NCBI RefSeq assembly: GCF_016238445.1
Contig: NZ_JABANU010000021.1
Coordinates: forward strand, 1 to 37,607
From: Staphylococcus canis
Lineage (GTDB): Bacteria; Bacillota; Bacilli; Staphylococcales; Staphylococcaceae
Direction of reading: 5' to 3'
Length of the DNA: 37,607 bases
This document shows positions 1 through 12,000 of this stretch, piece by piece (the first letter of the stretch is position 1; the number at the start of each line of letters is the position of its first letter). The notes under the pieces were generated by a model, which did not search any database, was not told where the DNA came from, and saw only the letters and a list, made by a program, of their open reading frames with translations. The position numbers and the translations under genes are program-made.

Positions 1-53
1 ATAATTTCAGAAATAGAATATTAGTTATTTCTAGGATGTTTATAAGTGAACAT

Positions 54-98
54 AAAAAACGTACCAAGTCACTAAAAATAGCAACTTAGTACGTTTTG
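54..98 (-). terminator. second hairpin downstream of tuf
   Basis: A 9-bp stem (56-64 with 89-97) is extended by 4 more pairs after one mismatch. On the minus strand it is followed by a short T run. It lies beyond the main tuf terminator and could be a back-up terminator, or serve a convergent gene outside the window. No gene is visible in 1-173. Confidence 0.5.
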
Positions 99-126
99 TC
101 TTCACCAACCGACGTTGACAAAGAGC

Positions 127-161
127 CAAAAAAAGAGTTGGCAAAAGTGCCAACTCTTTTT
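127..161 (-). terminator. rho-independent terminator of tuf
   Basis: A perfect 13-bp inverted repeat (131-143 with 148-160, loop of 4) begins 13 bases after the tuf stop codon. On the minus strand it runs into a T tract. It ends the rpsL-rpsG-fusA-tuf string. Confidence 0.9.
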
Positions 162-173
162 GTAAAGGTAGAA

Positions 174-1361
174 TTATTCGTGGATTTCAGTAACAACGCC
201 TGATCCTACAGTACGTCCACCTTCACGGATTGAGAAACGAGTACCGTCTTCGATAGCGATTGGAGAAATAAGTTCAACTTCCATTTCAACGTTATCGCCA
301 GGCATAACCATTTCTGTACCTTCTGGTAAGTTAACAACACCAGTTACGTCAGTAGTACGGAAATAGAATTGTGGGCGGTAGTTAGAGAAGAATGGAGTGT
401 GACGTCCACCTTCGTCTTTTGATAATACGTAAACTTCTGCTTTGAATTTAGTGTGTGGTGTGATTGAACCAGGAGCAGCTAATACTTGTCCACGGTTGAT
501 ATCTTCACGTGCAACACCACGTAATAATGCACCAATGTTGTCACCAGCTTCAGCGTAGTCTAATAACTTACGGAACATTTCTACACCAGTAACAGTTGTT
601 TTAGTTGATTTGTCAGCTAAACCGATAATTTCAACTTCTTCACCAACTTTGATTTGACCACGTTCAACACGGCCTGTAGCAACAGTACCACGACCAGTGA
701 TTGAGAATACGTCCTCAACTGGCATCATGAATGGTTTATCAGAGTCACGTTCTGGAGTTGGGATGTAGTTATCTACTGCATCCATTAATTCTAAGATTTT
801 AGCTTCGTATTCTTCGTCGCCTTCTAAAGCTTTTAATGCTGAACCAGCGATTACAGGCACATCGTCACCTGGGAAGTCGTATTCAGATAATAAGTCACGA
901 ACTTCCATTTCAACTAATTCTAATAATTCTTCGTCGTCTACCATGTCAACTTTGTTTAAGAATACAACTAATGCTGGTACACCAACGTTACGTGATAAAA
1001 GGATGTGTTCACGAGTTTGTGGCATTGGACCGTCAGCAGCAGATACTACTAAGATACCACCGTCCATTTGAGCAGCACCAGTGATCATGTTTTTAACGTA
1101 GTCAGCGTGACCTGGGCAGTCAACGTGAGCATAGTGACGTTTACCAGTTTGATACTCGATGTGTGAAGTATTGATTGTGATACCACGTTCTTTTTCTTCT
1201 GGTGCGTTGTCGATCATGTCGTATGATTGAGCAACAGTGTCACCATTTTTCGCTAATACAGTTGCGATAGCAGCTGTTAAAGTTGTTTTACCATGGTCAA
1301 CGTGACCGATTGTTCCAATATTAGCATGTTCTAATGAACGATCGAATTTTTCTTTAGCCAT
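174..1361 (-). CDS. tuf: elongation factor Tu
   Basis: EF-Tu is the GTPase that delivers aminoacyl-tRNA to the ribosomal A site. The 395-residue protein shows the GTPase motifs in order: GHVDHGKT near residue 19, DCPGH near 82 and NKVD near 137. The two beta-barrel domains follow, with [13 protein letters not shown] and the C-terminal [11 protein letters not shown] start at the ATG at 1361 (MAKEKFDRS), which has GAGGAGAG just upstream. A longer in-frame start adds seven residues unlike the family. It is last in the str gene string but has its own promoter candidate in the 153-bp gap after fusA, which fits the high EF-Tu demand. It is one residue longer than the 394-residue S. aureus protein as I remember it, through an extra residue in the domain 2 loop near [11 protein letters not shown]. 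Confidence 0.98.
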   Translation of the reverse strand: MAKEKFDRSLEHANIGTIGHVDHGKTTLTAAIATVLAKNGDTVAQSYDMIDNAPEEKERGITINTSHIEYQTGKRHYAHVDCPGHADYVKNMITGAAQMDGGILVVSAADGPMPQTREHILLSRNVGVPALVVFLNKVDMVDDEELLELVEMEVRDLLSEYDFPGDDVPVIAGSALKALEGDEEYEAKILELMDAVDNYIPTPERDSDKPFMMPVEDVFSITGRGTVATGRVERGQIKVGEEVEIIGLADKSTKTTVTGVEMFRKLLDYAEAGDNIGALLRGVAREDINRGQVLAAPGSITPHTKFKAEVYVLSKDEGGRHTPFFSNYRPQFYFRTTDVTGVVNLPEGTEMVMPGDNVEMEVELISPIAIEDGTRFSIREGGRTVGSGVVTEIHE

Positions 1362-1448
1362 TATAAAATCTCTCCTCTTCAAATAAGAATTATATTATTA
1401 TCACTCATGAAAGTTACTCACCAACATGAGATGAATTATCTTTATTCC

Positions 1449-1477
1449 TTTATAAATCATTTTACAGTAAAAATCAA
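1449..1477 (-). promoter_or_regulatory. promoter candidate for tuf
   Basis: On the minus strand, TTGATT (1472-1477) and TATAAA (1449-1454) are separated by 17 bases in the fusA-tuf gap. The leader would be about 80 bases and contains a short dyad (CTCATG/CATGAG, about 1405-1432). This would let tuf be transcribed separately from rpsL-rpsG-fusA. Confidence 0.6.
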
Positions 1478-1514
1478 TTTATAAACAAGCGTTATCTACC
1501 GCTAAGATGAATGA

Positions 1515-3596
1515 TTATTCACCTTTGTTCTTTTTGATAATTTCTTCTGAAATTGATTTAGGAACTTCTGCATAGTGATCGAAGTACATTGTGTAAGTAC
1601 CGCGACCTTGAGTGTTTGAACGTAATGAAGTTGCGTAACCGAACATTTCTGAAAGTGGTACATATGCATTAACAACTTGAGCGTTACCACGTGGTTCCAT
1701 TCCGTCTACACGTCCACGACGAGCAGTAACGTCACCCATGATGTCACCCATGTACTCTTCAGGCATTTCGATTGTAACTTTCATCATTGGTTCTAAGATA
1801 ACTGGATCACATTTTTTAGCAGCTTCTTTAAGTGCTAATGATGCAGCAATTTTGAAGGCCATTTCAGATGAGTCGACATCGTGGTATGAACCATCAAATA
1901 ATTTTGCTTTTACATCGATTAACGGATAACCTGCTAATACACCGTTTTCCATTGCATCTTTAAGACCTTGTTCAACTGATGGAATGTATTCACGTGGTAC
2001 AACACCACCAACGATAGCGTTTTCGAATTCGAAGCCGCCACCTGTTTCGTTAGGTGTGAATTCAATGTGAACATCACCATATTGACCACGACCACCAGAT
2101 TGACGAGAGAATTTACCTTGAACAGCTGCAGATTGCTTGAATGTTTCACGGTATGAAACCATTGGCGCACCTACGTTAGCTTCAACATTAAATTCTTTTT
2201 TCATACGGTCAACAATGATGTCAAGGTGTAACTCACCCATACCACCAATGATAACTTGACCAGTTTCTTCATCAGTGTGCGCTTTGAATGTTGGGTCTTC
2301 TTCTTGAAGTTTAACAAGCGCTTGAGTCATTTTATCTTGGTCTGCTTTAGATTTTGGTTCAACAGATAAGTGGATAACTGGCTCTGGGAATTCCATTGAC
2401 TCAAGGATGATGTCATTTTTCTCTCCACATAGCGTGTCACCAGTACCTGTTTCTTTAAGACCTACAGCAGCTGCGATATCACCAGAATAAACTGTATCGA
2501 TTTCTTGACGTGAGTTTGCGTGCATTTGTAAGATACGACCTACACGTTCACGTTTACCTTTTGTAGAGTTTTTAACATAAGATCCTGAAGTTAAAGTACC
2601 TGAGTACACACGGAAGAATGTTAATTTACCTACATAAGGGTCTGTCATTACTTTGAATGCTAATGCAGCAAATTCTGCATCGTCATCAGCTTTTGCAACC
2701 ACTTCTTCTTCAGGGTTGTCAGCACGATGACCTACAATCGGCTTAACATCTAATGGAGATGGTAAGTAGTCGATTACAGCATCTAACATTAATTGAACAC
2801 CTTTGTTTTTGAATGCAGTACCACATAATACAGGGTAGAATTCAACATCAGTAGTAGCTTGACGAATTGCAGCTTTTAATTCATCTACAGTGATTTCTTC
2901 TTCACTGAAGATTTTTTCCATTAATTCGTCGTTTGTTTCTGCTACAGCTTCAATTAAAGTTTCACGTGCTTCTTCTGCACGTTCACGATGATCTTCAGGA
3001 ATTTCAATTTCTTCAACTTCTGTTCCTAAGTCATTGTTATATTTAAAGCATTTCATTGTAACTAAGTCAATGATTGCTTTGAATTCATCTTCAGCACCAA
3101 TTGGTAATTGGATAGGAGCAGCATTTGCATCTAAACGGTCATGTAAAGTGCTCACTGCGTATTCGAAGTTTGCACCCATTTTGTCCATTTTGTTAACAAA
3201 TACAATACGTGGTACACCATAAGTTGTAGCTTGACGCCAAACTGTTTCAGTTTGAGGTTCTACACCTGATTGCGCATCAAGTACAGTTACCGCACCATCA
3301 AGTACACGTAATGAACGCTCAACCTCTACAGTGAAGTCTACGTGTCCTGGTGTATCGATGATATTTACACGGTGATCATTCCATGAAGCTGTTGTTGCAG
3401 CTGATGTGATTGTAATACCACGATCTTGCTCTTGTTCCATCCAGTCCATTTGTGAAGCACCTTCATGTGTTTCACCAATTTTATGGATACGTCCAGTATA
3501 ATAAAGAATACGTTCAGTAGTAGTCGTTTTACCAGCATCGATGTGAGCCATGATACCGATATTACGCGTATTTTTCAAAGAAAATTCTCTTCCCAT
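1515..3596 (-). CDS. fusA: elongation factor G
   Basis: EF-G is the translocation GTPase, also used with RRF in ribosome recycling, and the target of fusidic acid. The 693-residue length matches S. aureus EF-G. Motifs seen are AHIDAGKT near residue 17, DTPGHVDF, and NKMDK, followed by domains II-V including [10 protein letters not shown] and [11 protein letters not shown]. The start is the ATG at 3596 (MGREFSL), preceded by AAGGAG. The longer open frame adds 21 residues without a matching ribosome-binding site and is rejected. It is third in rpsL-rpsG-fusA-tuf, 144 bp after rpsG. The GELHLDI segment, which holds residues altered in fusidic-acid-resistant S. aureus (H457, L461), reads as wild type. 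I did not check every known resistance position. Confidence 0.98.
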   Translation of the reverse strand: MGREFSLKNTRNIGIMAHIDAGKTTTTERILYYTGRIHKIGETHEGASQMDWMEQEQDRGITITSAATTASWNDHRVNIIDTPGHVDFTVEVERSLRVLDGAVTVLDAQSGVEPQTETVWRQATTYGVPRIVFVNKMDKMGANFEYAVSTLHDRLDANAAPIQLPIGAEDEFKAIIDLVTMKCFKYNNDLGTEVEEIEIPEDHRERAEEARETLIEAVAETNDELMEKIFSEEEITVDELKAAIRQATTDVEFYPVLCGTAFKNKGVQLMLDAVIDYLPSPLDVKPIVGHRADNPEEEVVAKADDDAEFAALAFKVMTDPYVGKLTFFRVYSGTLTSGSYVKNSTKGKRERVGRILQMHANSRQEIDTVYSGDIAAAVGLKETGTGDTLCGEKNDIILESMEFPEPVIHLSVEPKSKADQDKMTQALVKLQEEDPTFKAHTDEETGQVIIGGMGELHLDIIVDRMKKEFNVEANVGAPMVSYRETFKQSAAVQGKFSRQSGGRGQYGDVHIEFTPNETGGGFEFENAIVGGVVPREYIPSVEQGLKDAMENGVLAGYPLIDVKAKLFDGSYHDVDSSEMAFKIAASLALKEAAKKCDPVILEPMMKVTIEMPEEYMGDIMGDVTARRGRVDGMEPRGNAQVVNAYVPLSEMFGYATSLRSNTQGRGTYTMYFDHYAEVPKSISEEIIKKNKGE

Positions 3597-3740
3597 GGGT
3601 ATTCTTTCTCCTTCCAAGATATAGGATAATATAATTAGATAGTGCTTTACCCTAAGCATTCACTAACCAAACACAATCAACAGATTACGTGTTTAATGGT
3701 TGTATTGAAGTGATATCTGCTCAGGGAAATAGCCATTATC

Positions 3741-4211
3741 TTACCAACGATAGTGAGCAAATGCTTTGTTTGCTTCAGCCATTTTGTGAGTGTCCTCACG
3801 TTTTTTAACTGCGCCACCAACGTTGTTTGCTGCGTCTAAGATTTCGTTAGCTAAACGCTCTTCCATAGTTTTTTCACCACGAAGACGCGCATAGTTCACT
3901 AACCAACGTAAACCTAAAGTAGTACGACGCTCTGGACGAACTTCTACAGGCACTTGGTAGTTAGAACCCCCTACACGACGAGCTTTAACTTCAAGTACTG
4001 GCATAATATTGTTGATTGCTTCTTCAAATACTTCTAATGCATCACGACCTGAACGTTCTTGAACTAAGTCGAATGCAGAATAAAGAATACGTTGAGCTGT
4101 TCCACGTTTACCATCTAACATAATCTTGTTGATTAATTTAGTTACTAACTTAGAGTTGTGAATTGGATCTGGTAACACATCTCTTTTAGGTACTGATCCT
4201 TTACGAGGCAT
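3741..4211 (-). CDS. rpsG: 30S ribosomal protein uS7
   Basis: S7 is the primary 16S rRNA-binding protein that starts assembly of the 30S head and contacts tRNA at the E site. The 156-residue protein begins [16 protein letters not shown] and shows family blocks such as [30 protein letters not shown] and a C-terminal [14 protein letters not shown], the usual length and ending. A strong GGGAGG lies ahead of the ATG. It is between rpsL (81-bp gap) and fusA in the str operon. In other bacteria S7 represses its own operon by binding the mRNA; I see no convincing site of that kind here. Confidence 0.98.
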   Translation of the reverse strand: MPRKGSVPKRDVLPDPIHNSKLVTKLINKIMLDGKRGTAQRILYSAFDLVQERSGRDALEVFEEAINNIMPVLEVKARRVGGSNYQVPVEVRPERRTTLGLRWLVNYARLRGEKTMEERLANEILDAANNVGGAVKKREDTHKMAEANKAFAHYRW

Positions 4212-4292
4212 AATACAAGTCCTCCCTTCCTATTATAGTATATTTACCATTTATCGGCATGATATATTGCATAATTTTACAATATTTTAATC

Positions 4293-4706
4293 TTATTTCT
4301 TAGGTTTTTTAGTACCGTATAATGAACGGCCTTGCATACGTCCTTCAACACCTGAAGTATCTAATGCACCACGTACGATATGGTAACGCACACCAGGTAA
4401 GTCTTTTACACGTCCACCACGTACAAGTACAACACTGTGTTCTTGTAAGTTGTGACCGATACCAGGAATGTAAGCATTGACTTCAATATTATTAGATAAA
4501 CGAACACGAGCATATTTACGTAATGCTGAGTTCGGTTTCTTAGGAGTCATTGTACCCACACGAGTACATACACCACGTTTTTGCGGTGAGTTCAAGTGTG
4601 TGAATTGTTTTTTCTGACTGTTGAAACCTCTATTTAAAGCTGGTGAGTCAGATTTTTTAGTTTTACTTTTTCTTGGTTTACGTACTAATTGATTAATAGT
4701 AGGCAT
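4293..4706 (-). CDS. rpsL: 30S ribosomal protein uS12
   Basis: S12 sits at the decoding centre and monitors codon-anticodon pairing; it is the classic streptomycin-resistance target. The 137-residue protein begins [13 protein letters not shown] and contains [11 protein letters not shown] and the [12 protein letters not shown] block, with the basic C-terminus [10 protein letters not shown]. The lysines altered in streptomycin-resistant mutants (in PKKPNS and GRVKDLPG) are intact, so the sequence predicts susceptibility at this locus. AGGAGGAG precedes the ATG. It follows the L7Ae-like gene by 93 bp, and that gap holds a small hairpin. Confidence 0.98.
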   Translation of the reverse strand: MPTINQLVRKPRKSKTKKSDSPALNRGFNSQKKQFTHLNSPQKRGVCTRVGTMTPKKPNSALRKYARVRLSNNIEVNAYIPGIGHNLQEHSVVLVRGGRVKDLPGVRYHIVRGALDTSGVEGRMQGRSLYGTKKPKK

Positions 4707-4776
4707 GTAAGTCTCCTCCTCTCTTCATTTCTTAATCCCACACATCCAGGTGGTTCATTTTTAGGTTAAATAAAAT

Positions 4777-4797
4777 TTAGTAAGTCAAACTTACTAA
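4777..4797 (-). terminator. weak intercistronic hairpin between the L7Ae-like gene and rpsL
   Basis: A perfect 9-bp A/T-rich inverted repeat (4777-4785 with 4789-4797, loop of 3) starts a few bases after the L7Ae-like stop codon. On the minus strand it is followed by a broken T-rich run. It could be a partial terminator that adjusts expression of the first gene against rpsL, or an RNA-stability element. Confidence 0.4.
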
Positions 4798-4799
4798 GT

Positions 4800-5054
4800 C
4801 TACTTCAACAAAGCAACAACTGTCGCTTTTACATTTATACCAAAATATTCTCCAAGTTCGCGTTGACTTGTAAAGAAATCAATAGGTATCTGATTTTGAT
4901 TGGCAAAGCTTAACACGCGCGTCAACAAATGAATATCAACATTTTCAGCAATAATCAATTTGCTAACACGTTGTTGTTTAAGTGCTTTTAAGGTTTCCTT
5001 TAAGCCAACAACGTAAGCTTGCTTGTTTAAGCGTGCGACTTTTTCATTAGACAT
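4800..5054 (-). CDS. L7Ae-family K-turn RNA-binding protein (YbxF-like)
   Basis: This 84-residue protein begins [25 protein letters not shown] and has the L7Ae/L30e/Gadd45 fold signature. That includes the helix-strand run KLIIAENVD followed by a region ending in a hydrophobic strand ([12 protein letters not shown]). B. subtilis YbxF and YlxQ of this family bind kink-turn RNA, and staphylococci carry a copy at this same place before rpsL. Its role in the cell is not settled; it may bind rRNA or a K-turn in a leader RNA. TTGGAGGA precedes the ATG. A good promoter lies directly upstream, so it is probably the first gene of the rpsL-rpsG-fusA unit. Confidence 0.93.
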   Translation of the reverse strand: MSNEKVARLNKQAYVVGLKETLKALKQQRVSKLIIAENVDIHLLTRVLSFANQNQIPIDFFTSQRELGEYFGINVKATVVALLK

Positions 5055-5094
5055 TTACATATCCTCCAAAGTACTGCTTGCATCAACCTTTACT

Positions 5095-5123
5095 ATATTA
5101 TCATTGACGAAGTTCCACGTCAA
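5095..5123 (-). promoter_or_regulatory. promoter for the L7Ae-rpsL-rpsG-fusA operon
   Basis: On the minus strand, TTGACG (5118-5123) and TAATAT (5095-5100) are spaced by 17 bases, about 40 bases upstream of the L7Ae-like start codon. This is the best sigma-A match in the rpoC-rpsL interval. Confidence 0.7.
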
Positions 5124-5154
5124 CAGTTTATATACAAAAATTGATAATAAATAA

Positions 5155-5272
5155 TAAAAAGATGAAGGTGTGAGACAAATGTGCTGACGATATGAATAGA
5201 TCATTAATAAATATCGTTATTCTATTTACACATTTGCCCCTAATCCACTTTACAAGTTAACCTTCACCTTTG
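5155..5272 (-). terminator. large imperfect hairpin after rpoC, probable rpoBC terminator
   Basis: The interval between rpoC and the next promoter folds on paper into nested stems. An 8-bp CAAATGTG/CACATTTG pair (5176-5183 with 5229-5236) encloses an inner ACGATAT/ATATCGT pair. An outer AAGGTG/CACCTT pair spans 5165-5170 with 5265-5270. On the minus strand it runs into a T-rich stretch. It is long for a simple terminator, so it may be an intergenic repeat doing that job. Confidence 0.5.
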
Positions 5273-5296
5273 TTGTTACCACGTTTAAAGCGCAGT

Positions 5297-8200
5297 TTAT
5301 TCACTTACAAGTTCTTCTGCTTCTTCAACTTTATCTTCTTCAAGTTCAACATGGCTATAGCGCTTCATACCTGTACCAGCTGGTATTAACTTACCAATAA
5401 TAACGTTCTCTTTAAGTCCAAGTAAATCATCGCGTTTACCTTTAATAGCTGCATCTGTAAGGACACGAGTTGTTTCTTGGAATGACGCTGCTGATAAGAA
5501 GCTTTCTGTTTCAAGAGAAGCTTTTGTAATACCTAAAAGTACTGGTTTAGCTGTAGCAGGACGTTTACGCTCTTTAAATGCTTCGCGGTTTGCATCTGTA
5601 AAGTTATGAATATCCACTAATGAACCTGGTAGTAATTTTGTATCTCCAGCTTCAATAATACGAACTTTACGTAACATTTGACGAACCATAACTTCTACGT
5701 GTTTATCGTCAATTTCTACCCCTTGCATACGGTAAACTTTTTGTACTTCTTTTAATAAGTACGTTTCAGTTGCTGTTAAACCTGCTACTGATAAATAGTT
5801 CTTAGGTTCAATTGACCCTTCAGTAAGTGCTTCACCACGTTCAACTGATTGACCAATTTCAACTTTAAGACGTGACGCACCAGGTGCCATGTATGAAAGT
5901 GTTTCGTTCGCACCTTTAACAACAATTTCTTGTTGTCTATCTTTACCAACAGTAATGTTATCAATTACACCTTCAATTTCAGTAATCACTGCTTGACCTT
6001 TTGGATTACGTGCTTCAAAGATTTCTTGGATACGCGGTAAACCTTGCGTGATGTCGCTACCGGCAACCCCACCAGTATGGAAAGTACGCATTGTTAATTG
6101 AGTACCTGGTTCACCGATAGATTGAGCAGCGATAGTACCTACTGCTTCACCAACTTCAACTTTTTCACCAGTTGCTAAGTTTTTACCATAACATTTTTCA
6201 CATACACCGTGACGTGTGTTACATGTAAATGCAGAACGGATATACATTTCTTCAATACCTGCATCTGTAATTTCTTTTGCAATTTCTGGTGTGATTAATT
6301 CGTCTGGACGAATAATAATTTCATCTGTTTCTGGATGACGTACAGTTTCTTTAGAATAACGACCCTCGATACGTTCAATAAATGGCTCAATCATTTCTGT
6401 ACCTTCTTTAATGTCAGATACAAGTAAGCCTCGATCTGTACCACAGTCCTCTTCACGTACGATAACATCTTGTGCAACGTCAACCAGACGACGAGTAAGG
6501 TAACCTGAGTCAGCTGTTTTAAGGGCTGTATCGGCTAGACCTTTACGCGCACCGTGTGTAGAAATAAAGTATTCTAACACTGTTAAACCTTCACGGAATG
6601 AAGAAGTAATCGGAAGTTCAATGATTTTACCTGATGGTGCAGCCATTAAACCACGCATACCCGCTAATTGAGTGAAGTTAGATGCGTTACCACGGGCACC
6701 TGAGTCACTCATCATAAAGATAGGGTTTGTCTTATCTAATGATTTCATTAGTTTTTCTTGAATCTTGTCTTTTGCGTTTGTCCAAATCTCAATAACCGCA
6801 TTGTAACGTTCTTCTTCTGTTAAAAGACCACGGTTGAATTGTTTTTGAACACGTTCAACAAGATGCTCAGATTCATCTAAAATTTCTTGTTTATCTGGTA
6901 ATACCACAATGTCAGCAACACCAACTGTAATACCTGCTTTAGATGAATATTTAAATCCTAAGTCTTTCATTAAGTCTAACATCATAGACGTATCTGTGAT
7001 GCTGAAACGGTTAAAGACTTCTGCAATGATTTTTCCTAAGAAACCTTTGTTAAATGGTTGTACCAATTCTACATTTTCAAAGTACTCAGCTAAACCACCT
7101 TCACCTAATTCGGCAGGATCAACGAAATATTTATCAGGTGTGCTGTGTTCTAAATTTTCAACTGTTGGTTCGTTAATATATGCAAATGAATCTGGAATGA
7201 TTTCATTAAATATAATTTTACCTACAGATGTTGTAAGTAACTTACGATTTTGTTCTTCAGTAAATGTAGGGTTGTTAAATGAAGATGCATGAACACCAAT
7301 ACGTGTGTGTAAGTGCACATGGCCATTTGCATATGCTTTTAACACTTCATTTGTGTCGTTAAATATCATACCTGTATTAACTGCATCTTTACGTTCTAAT
7401 GTTAAATAATAGTTACCAAGTACCATATCTTGTGATGGTGTTACAACTGGTTTACCATCTTTAGGGTTTAAGATATTTTGAGCCGCAAGCATTAACATAC
7501 GTGCTTCTGCTTGAGCTTCTTTAGATAATGGTACGTGAACCGCCATTTGGTCACCATCAAAGTCGGCATTATATGCTGTTGTTACAAGTGGATGTAAGCG
7601 AATCGCACGACCTTCGACTAGTGTAGGTTCGAAAGCTTGAATACCAAGTCTGTGTAATGTTGGCGCACGGTTTAATAATACAGGATGCTCGATAATAACG
7701 TCTTCTAATACATCCCATACTTCATCTTCAGTACGCTCGATTTTACTTTTCGCATTTTTAATATTTGTCGCAATTTCACGTTGTACAAGCTCTTTCATTA
7801 CGAATGGTTTGAATAACTCTAGAGCCATTTCTTTTGGTAAACCACATTGATACATTTTTAAGTTTGGACCTACAGCGATAACTGAACGTCCAGAATAGTC
7901 CACACGTTTACCAAGTAAGTTTTGACGGAAACGACCTTGTTTACCTTTTAACATATGTGATAATGATTTCAATGGACGATTACCTGGTCCTGTAACTGGA
8001 CGACCACGACGACCATTATCAATTAAAGCATCCACAGCTTCTTGTAACATACGTTTTTCATTTTGAACAATGATGCCTGGCGCATCTAAATCAAGTAAAC
8101 GTTTTAAACGATTATTACGGTTGATTACACGACGGTATAAGTCGTTTAAGTCACTTGTTGCAAAACGACCCCCATCAAGTTGAACCATTGGACGAATTTC

Positions 8201-8908
8201 AGGTGGAATAATTGGAAGTACATCTAAAATCATCCATGCAGGATTATTACCAGAATTACGGAATGATTCAACAACTTCTAAACGTTTGATTGCACGAGTT
8301 AAGCGTTGTCCTGTAGCTGATTCAAGTTCTTCACGTAAATATCTCAGTTCTTCGTCTAAATCAATTTCACTTAATAAATCTTTAATACCTTCAGCACCCA
8401 TTTTTGCAGTAAATTGACCAGGGAATTTATCATAATACTCACGATATTCTGCTTCAGTTAATAATGTTTTCTTTTCAAGGCCAGTTGGACCTGGATCTAC
8501 AACAACATAAGACGCAAAGTAAATAACTTCTTCTAAAGCACGCGGTGACATATCTAATAAAAGTCCCATACGGCTAGGAATTCCTTTAAAGTACCAAATA
8601 TGAGAAACAGGTGCAGCAAGTTCGATATGACCCATTCTTTCACGACGCACTTTTGATTTTGTAACCTCAACACCACAACGGTCACAAATCATACCTTTAT
8701 AACGTACGCGTTTGTACTTACCACAACTACATTCCCAGTCTTTTGTTGGTCCAAAAATTCTTTCACAGAATAGACCGTCTTTTTCTGGTTTCAAAGTTCT
8801 ATAGTTAATTGTTTCAGGTTTTTTGACCTCACCATATGACCAAGAACGGATTTTTTCAGGTGAAGCGAGTCCTATTTTCATGTAATGGAATTTATTTACA
8901 TCAATCAA
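5297..8908 (-). CDS. rpoC: RNA polymerase subunit beta-prime
   Basis: The beta-prime subunit carries the catalytic Mg-binding loop of RNA polymerase. The 1203-residue protein has the N-terminal zinc ribbon (CSCG and CDRCG, near residues 60-80), the active-site NADFDGDQM near 450, and the bridge-helix/trigger-loop region ([11 protein letters not shown]). A second Cys cluster ([17 protein letters not shown]) comes before that. The C-terminus ends in an acidic tail that differs in length from the 1207-residue S. aureus protein as I recall it. The start is a TTG at 8908 (TTG ATT GAT GTA), placed 8 bases after AAAGGAGG. It lies 175 bp after rpoB with no terminator between, so the two are surely co-transcribed. 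Confidence 0.98.
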   Translation of the reverse strand: MIDVNKFHYMKIGLASPEKIRSWSYGEVKKPETINYRTLKPEKDGLFCERIFGPTKDWECSCGKYKRVRYKGMICDRCGVEVTKSKVRRERMGHIELAAPVSHIWYFKGIPSRMGLLLDMSPRALEEVIYFASYVVVDPGPTGLEKKTLLTEAEYREYYDKFPGQFTAKMGAEGIKDLLSEIDLDEELRYLREELESATGQRLTRAIKRLEVVESFRNSGNNPAWMILDVLPIIPPEIRPMVQLDGGRFATSDLNDLYRRVINRNNRLKRLLDLDAPGIIVQNEKRMLQEAVDALIDNGRRGRPVTGPGNRPLKSLSHMLKGKQGRFRQNLLGKRVDYSGRSVIAVGPNLKMYQCGLPKEMALELFKPFVMKELVQREIATNIKNAKSKIERTEDEVWDVLEDVIIEHPVLLNRAPTLHRLGIQAFEPTLVEGRAIRLHPLVTTAYNADFDGDQMAVHVPLSKEAQAEARMLMLAAQNILNPKDGKPVVTPSQDMVLGNYYLTLERKDAVNTGMIFNDTNEVLKAYANGHVHLHTRIGVHASSFNNPTFTEEQNRKLLTTSVGKIIFNEIIPDSFAYINEPTVENLEHSTPDKYFVDPAELGEGGLAEYFENVELVQPFNKGFLGKIIAEVFNRFSITDTSMMLDLMKDLGFKYSSKAGITVGVADIVVLPDKQEILDESEHLVERVQKQFNRGLLTEEERYNAVIEIWTNAKDKIQEKLMKSLDKTNPIFMMSDSGARGNASNFTQLAGMRGLMAAPSGKIIELPITSSFREGLTVLEYFISTHGARKGLADTALKTADSGYLTRRLVDVAQDVIVREEDCGTDRGLLVSDIKEGTEMIEPFIERIEGRYSKETVRHPETDEIIIRPDELITPEIAKEITDAGIEEMYIRSAFTCNTRHGVCEKCYGKNLATGEKVEVGEAVGTIAAQSIGEPGTQLTMRTFHTGGVAGSDITQGLPRIQEIFEARNPKGQAVITEIEGVIDNITVGKDRQQEIVVKGANETLSYMAPGASRLKVEIGQSVERGEALTEGSIEPKNYLSVAGLTATETYLLKEVQKVYRMQGVEIDDKHVEVMVRQMLRKVRIIEAGDTKLLPGSLVDIHNFTDANREAFKERKRPATAKPVLLGITKASLETESFLSAASFQETTRVLTDAAIKGKRDDLLGLKENVIIGKLIPAGTGMKRYSHVELEEDKVEEAEELVSE

Positions 8909-9083
8909 GGAGCCTACCTCCTTTAATTTAGATTAGCTGAGCTATTTGATTGATTCACTATCTAATGTTCATAAGATATCTCATAAGTAAGAGCGGAGGC
9001 TAGGTCGCTGTATATTATATTTTATAAAACGCATCACAGCGTCCCAACCAAACTAACACTCTGTCTTACACTATTAAATCATA

Positions 9084-12000
9084 TTATTCATTCGTTTCAA
9101 TTTGTGATTCTGGAATTTTAGATTGTTGAACATTGAGTTTGCGATCAGGCACATCATCATCACCTAAATCACGCATTTCAATTTCATTATCTTGTTCGTC
9201 CATCACTTTAACGTCTAAGCCTAAACTTTGTAACTCTTTCATTAATACGCGGAATGATTCCGGTACACTTGGTTTTGTAATGTTTTCACCTTTAACGATA
9301 GCTTCGTACGTTTTAACACGTCCCACCGTATCGTCAGATTTGTAAGTGAGAATCTCTTGTAGTGTGTAAGCAGCACCATAAGCTTCAAGTGCCCATACCT
9401 CCATCTCACCAAATCTTTGTCCACCAAACTGTGCTTTACCACCAAGTGGTTGTTGCGTTACAAGTGAGTATGGTCCAGTTGAACGCGCATGTAGTTTGTC
9501 GTCTACCATGTGCGCAAGTTTCAACATGTACATAACTCCAACTGAAATACGATTATCGAAAGGTTCACCTGTACGTCCATCGTATAATACAGTTTTACCG
9601 TCACGTGCCATACCAGCTTCTTCAATAGTTGACCAAACATCATCATCGTTTGCACCATCAAATACTGGAGATGCAACGTGAATACCTAAGTTTTTAGCTG
9701 CCATACCTAAATGTAACTCTAAAACTTGTCCAATGTTCATACGAGATGGTACACCAAGTGGGTTTAACATGATATCAATTGGACGTCCATCTGGTAAGTA
9801 AGGCATATCTTCTTCTGGAACGATTTTTGAAATAACACCTTTGTTACCGTGACGACCACACATCTTATCCCCAACATGTATTTTACGTTTTTGAACGATG
9901 TATACACGTACTAATTGGTTTACACCTGGTGATAATGAATCATCGCCTTCTTCACGATTGAACACCTTGACATCTAAGACAATACCACCAGCACCATGTG
10001 GCACACGTAATGATGTATCACGAACTTCACGTGCTTTCTCACCGAAGATTGCGTGTAATAAACGTTCTTCAGCAGTTAATTCTGTTACACCTTTAGGCGT
10101 TACTTTACCTACTAAGATGTCACCATCTTTAACTTCAGCACCAACGTAAACAATACCGCGATCATCTAAGTTTTTAAGTGCGCTTTCAGATACGTTAGGA
10201 ATGTCTCGAGTAATTTCTTCAGGTCCAAGTTTAGTATCACGTGCTTCTGATTCATATTCTTCAATGTGAATAGAAGTATATACATCATCTTTAACTAGAC
10301 GTTCACTCATGATAACGGCATCCTCATAGTTATAACCGTCCCAAGTCATAAATCCAACAACCACGTTGCGTCCTAGAGCCATTTCTCCAAGCTCCATAGA
10401 AGGTCCATCAGCTAAGATTTCACCTTTTTCAACGATATCGCCAGTCGCAATGATTGGACGTTGGTTATAACATGTACCTGAGTTTGAACGTTTGAATTTA
10501 GCAAGAGGATAACGATCGATGTCACCTTCAACCTCTTGACCATTTTCTTCAATTAAACGACGTACTAAAATTTCGCTTGATTGAACATGCTCAACACGTC
10601 CGCGATGCTTATTAATAACAGCTGCACCAGAGTCACGCGCTGCAACGTGTTCCATACCAGTTCCTACGAATGGAGATTCAGGATTCATTAAAGGTACCGC
10701 TTGACGTTGCATGTTAGCACCCATTAATGCACGGTTAGAGTCATCATTTTCTAAGAATGGGATACATGCCGTAGCAGCAGATACAACTTGCTTAGGTGAT
10801 ACATCCATGTAATCCATTTTTTCTTTAGCCATTGTTGTGTTGTTACCACGGAAACGGCAGACAATCTCATCGTCTAAGAATCGACCTTCATCATCTAGAC
10901 GCGCATTCGCTTGTGCGACAACATAGCTATCTTCTTCATCAGCAGTAAGGTAGTCAATTTGATCTGTGATTTTGTTAGTTTCAATATCAACCTTACGATA
11001 AGGCGTTTCAATAAAACCAAACTCATTCACTCGTGCATAACTTGATAGTGAGTTAATTAATCCAATGTTTGGTCCCTCTGGTGTCTCAATCGGACACATA
11101 CGACCATAGTGAGAATAGTGAACGTCACGTACTTCCATTTGAGCACGTTCTCTTGTCAAACCACCAGGTCCTAATGCAGATAGACGACGTTTATGTGTAA
11201 GCTCCGCAAGTGGGTTTGCTTGGTCCATGAATTGAGAAAGTTGAGAACTACCAAAGAACTCTTTAATAGACGCAATTACAGGTCGAATATTGATTAATTG
11301 TTGTGGTGTAATAGAATCAGTGTCTTGAATTGACATTCTCTCACGAACCACACGCTCCATTCTTGATAAACCGATACGGAATTGGTTTTGTAATAACTCT
11401 CCTACTGAGCGTAGACGACGGTTACCAAGGTGGTCAATATCATCTGTGTAACCAATACCATGTAATAAATTAAAGAAATATGACATTGATGCTATGATAT
11501 CTGCTGGTGTAATACATTTAACTGCAGCGTCAGGGAATGCATTACCAATCACTGTTGTCGTACGTTCTTCTTCGTCGTTTGGCACATAAACTTTGATAGA
11601 TTGAATTTCAACTGGTTCATCGACAATGCTATTCGGAAGCTCATAAACTTGAGCATTCGCATTTGACTCAAGTACATCCATGATTTCATCTAATTTACGA
11701 CGATCAAGTACTGTACCTTCTTCAGCTACGATTTCTCCAGTTTCTGTATTAACGATCGGTTCTGCTAATTTTTGGTTGAACAAGCGATGTTTTAAGTGTA
11801 ATTTCTTGTTTGCTTTGTAACGTCCTACACTTGCAAGGTCATAACGCTTCGGATCGAAAAAGCGTGAGTATAATAAGCTTTTTGCGTTTTCAACAGTCGG
11901 CGGTTCGCCCGGACGTAAACGTTCATATATTTCCAATAAAGCTTGCTCTGTATTTTCAGTATTATCTTTTTCTAATGTATTACGTAAATACTCATTATCC

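Noticed and set aside
1362..1382. Longer N-termini for tuf, fusA, rplA, cysS, ctsR, gltX and pdxT
   Set aside because: In each case the internal start matches the family and has the properly spaced ribosome-binding site; the extra residues cover the leader or the gene before.
3694..3738. Dyad between rpsG and fusA as an S7 autoregulatory site
   Set aside because: Only about 8 pairs with a long loop, and the known S7 site elsewhere lies between rpsL and rpsG; support is too thin.
8909..9083. Regulatory structure between rpoB and rpoC
   Set aside because: A few 5-6 base pairings with the ribosome-binding region exist, but nothing stands out from chance.
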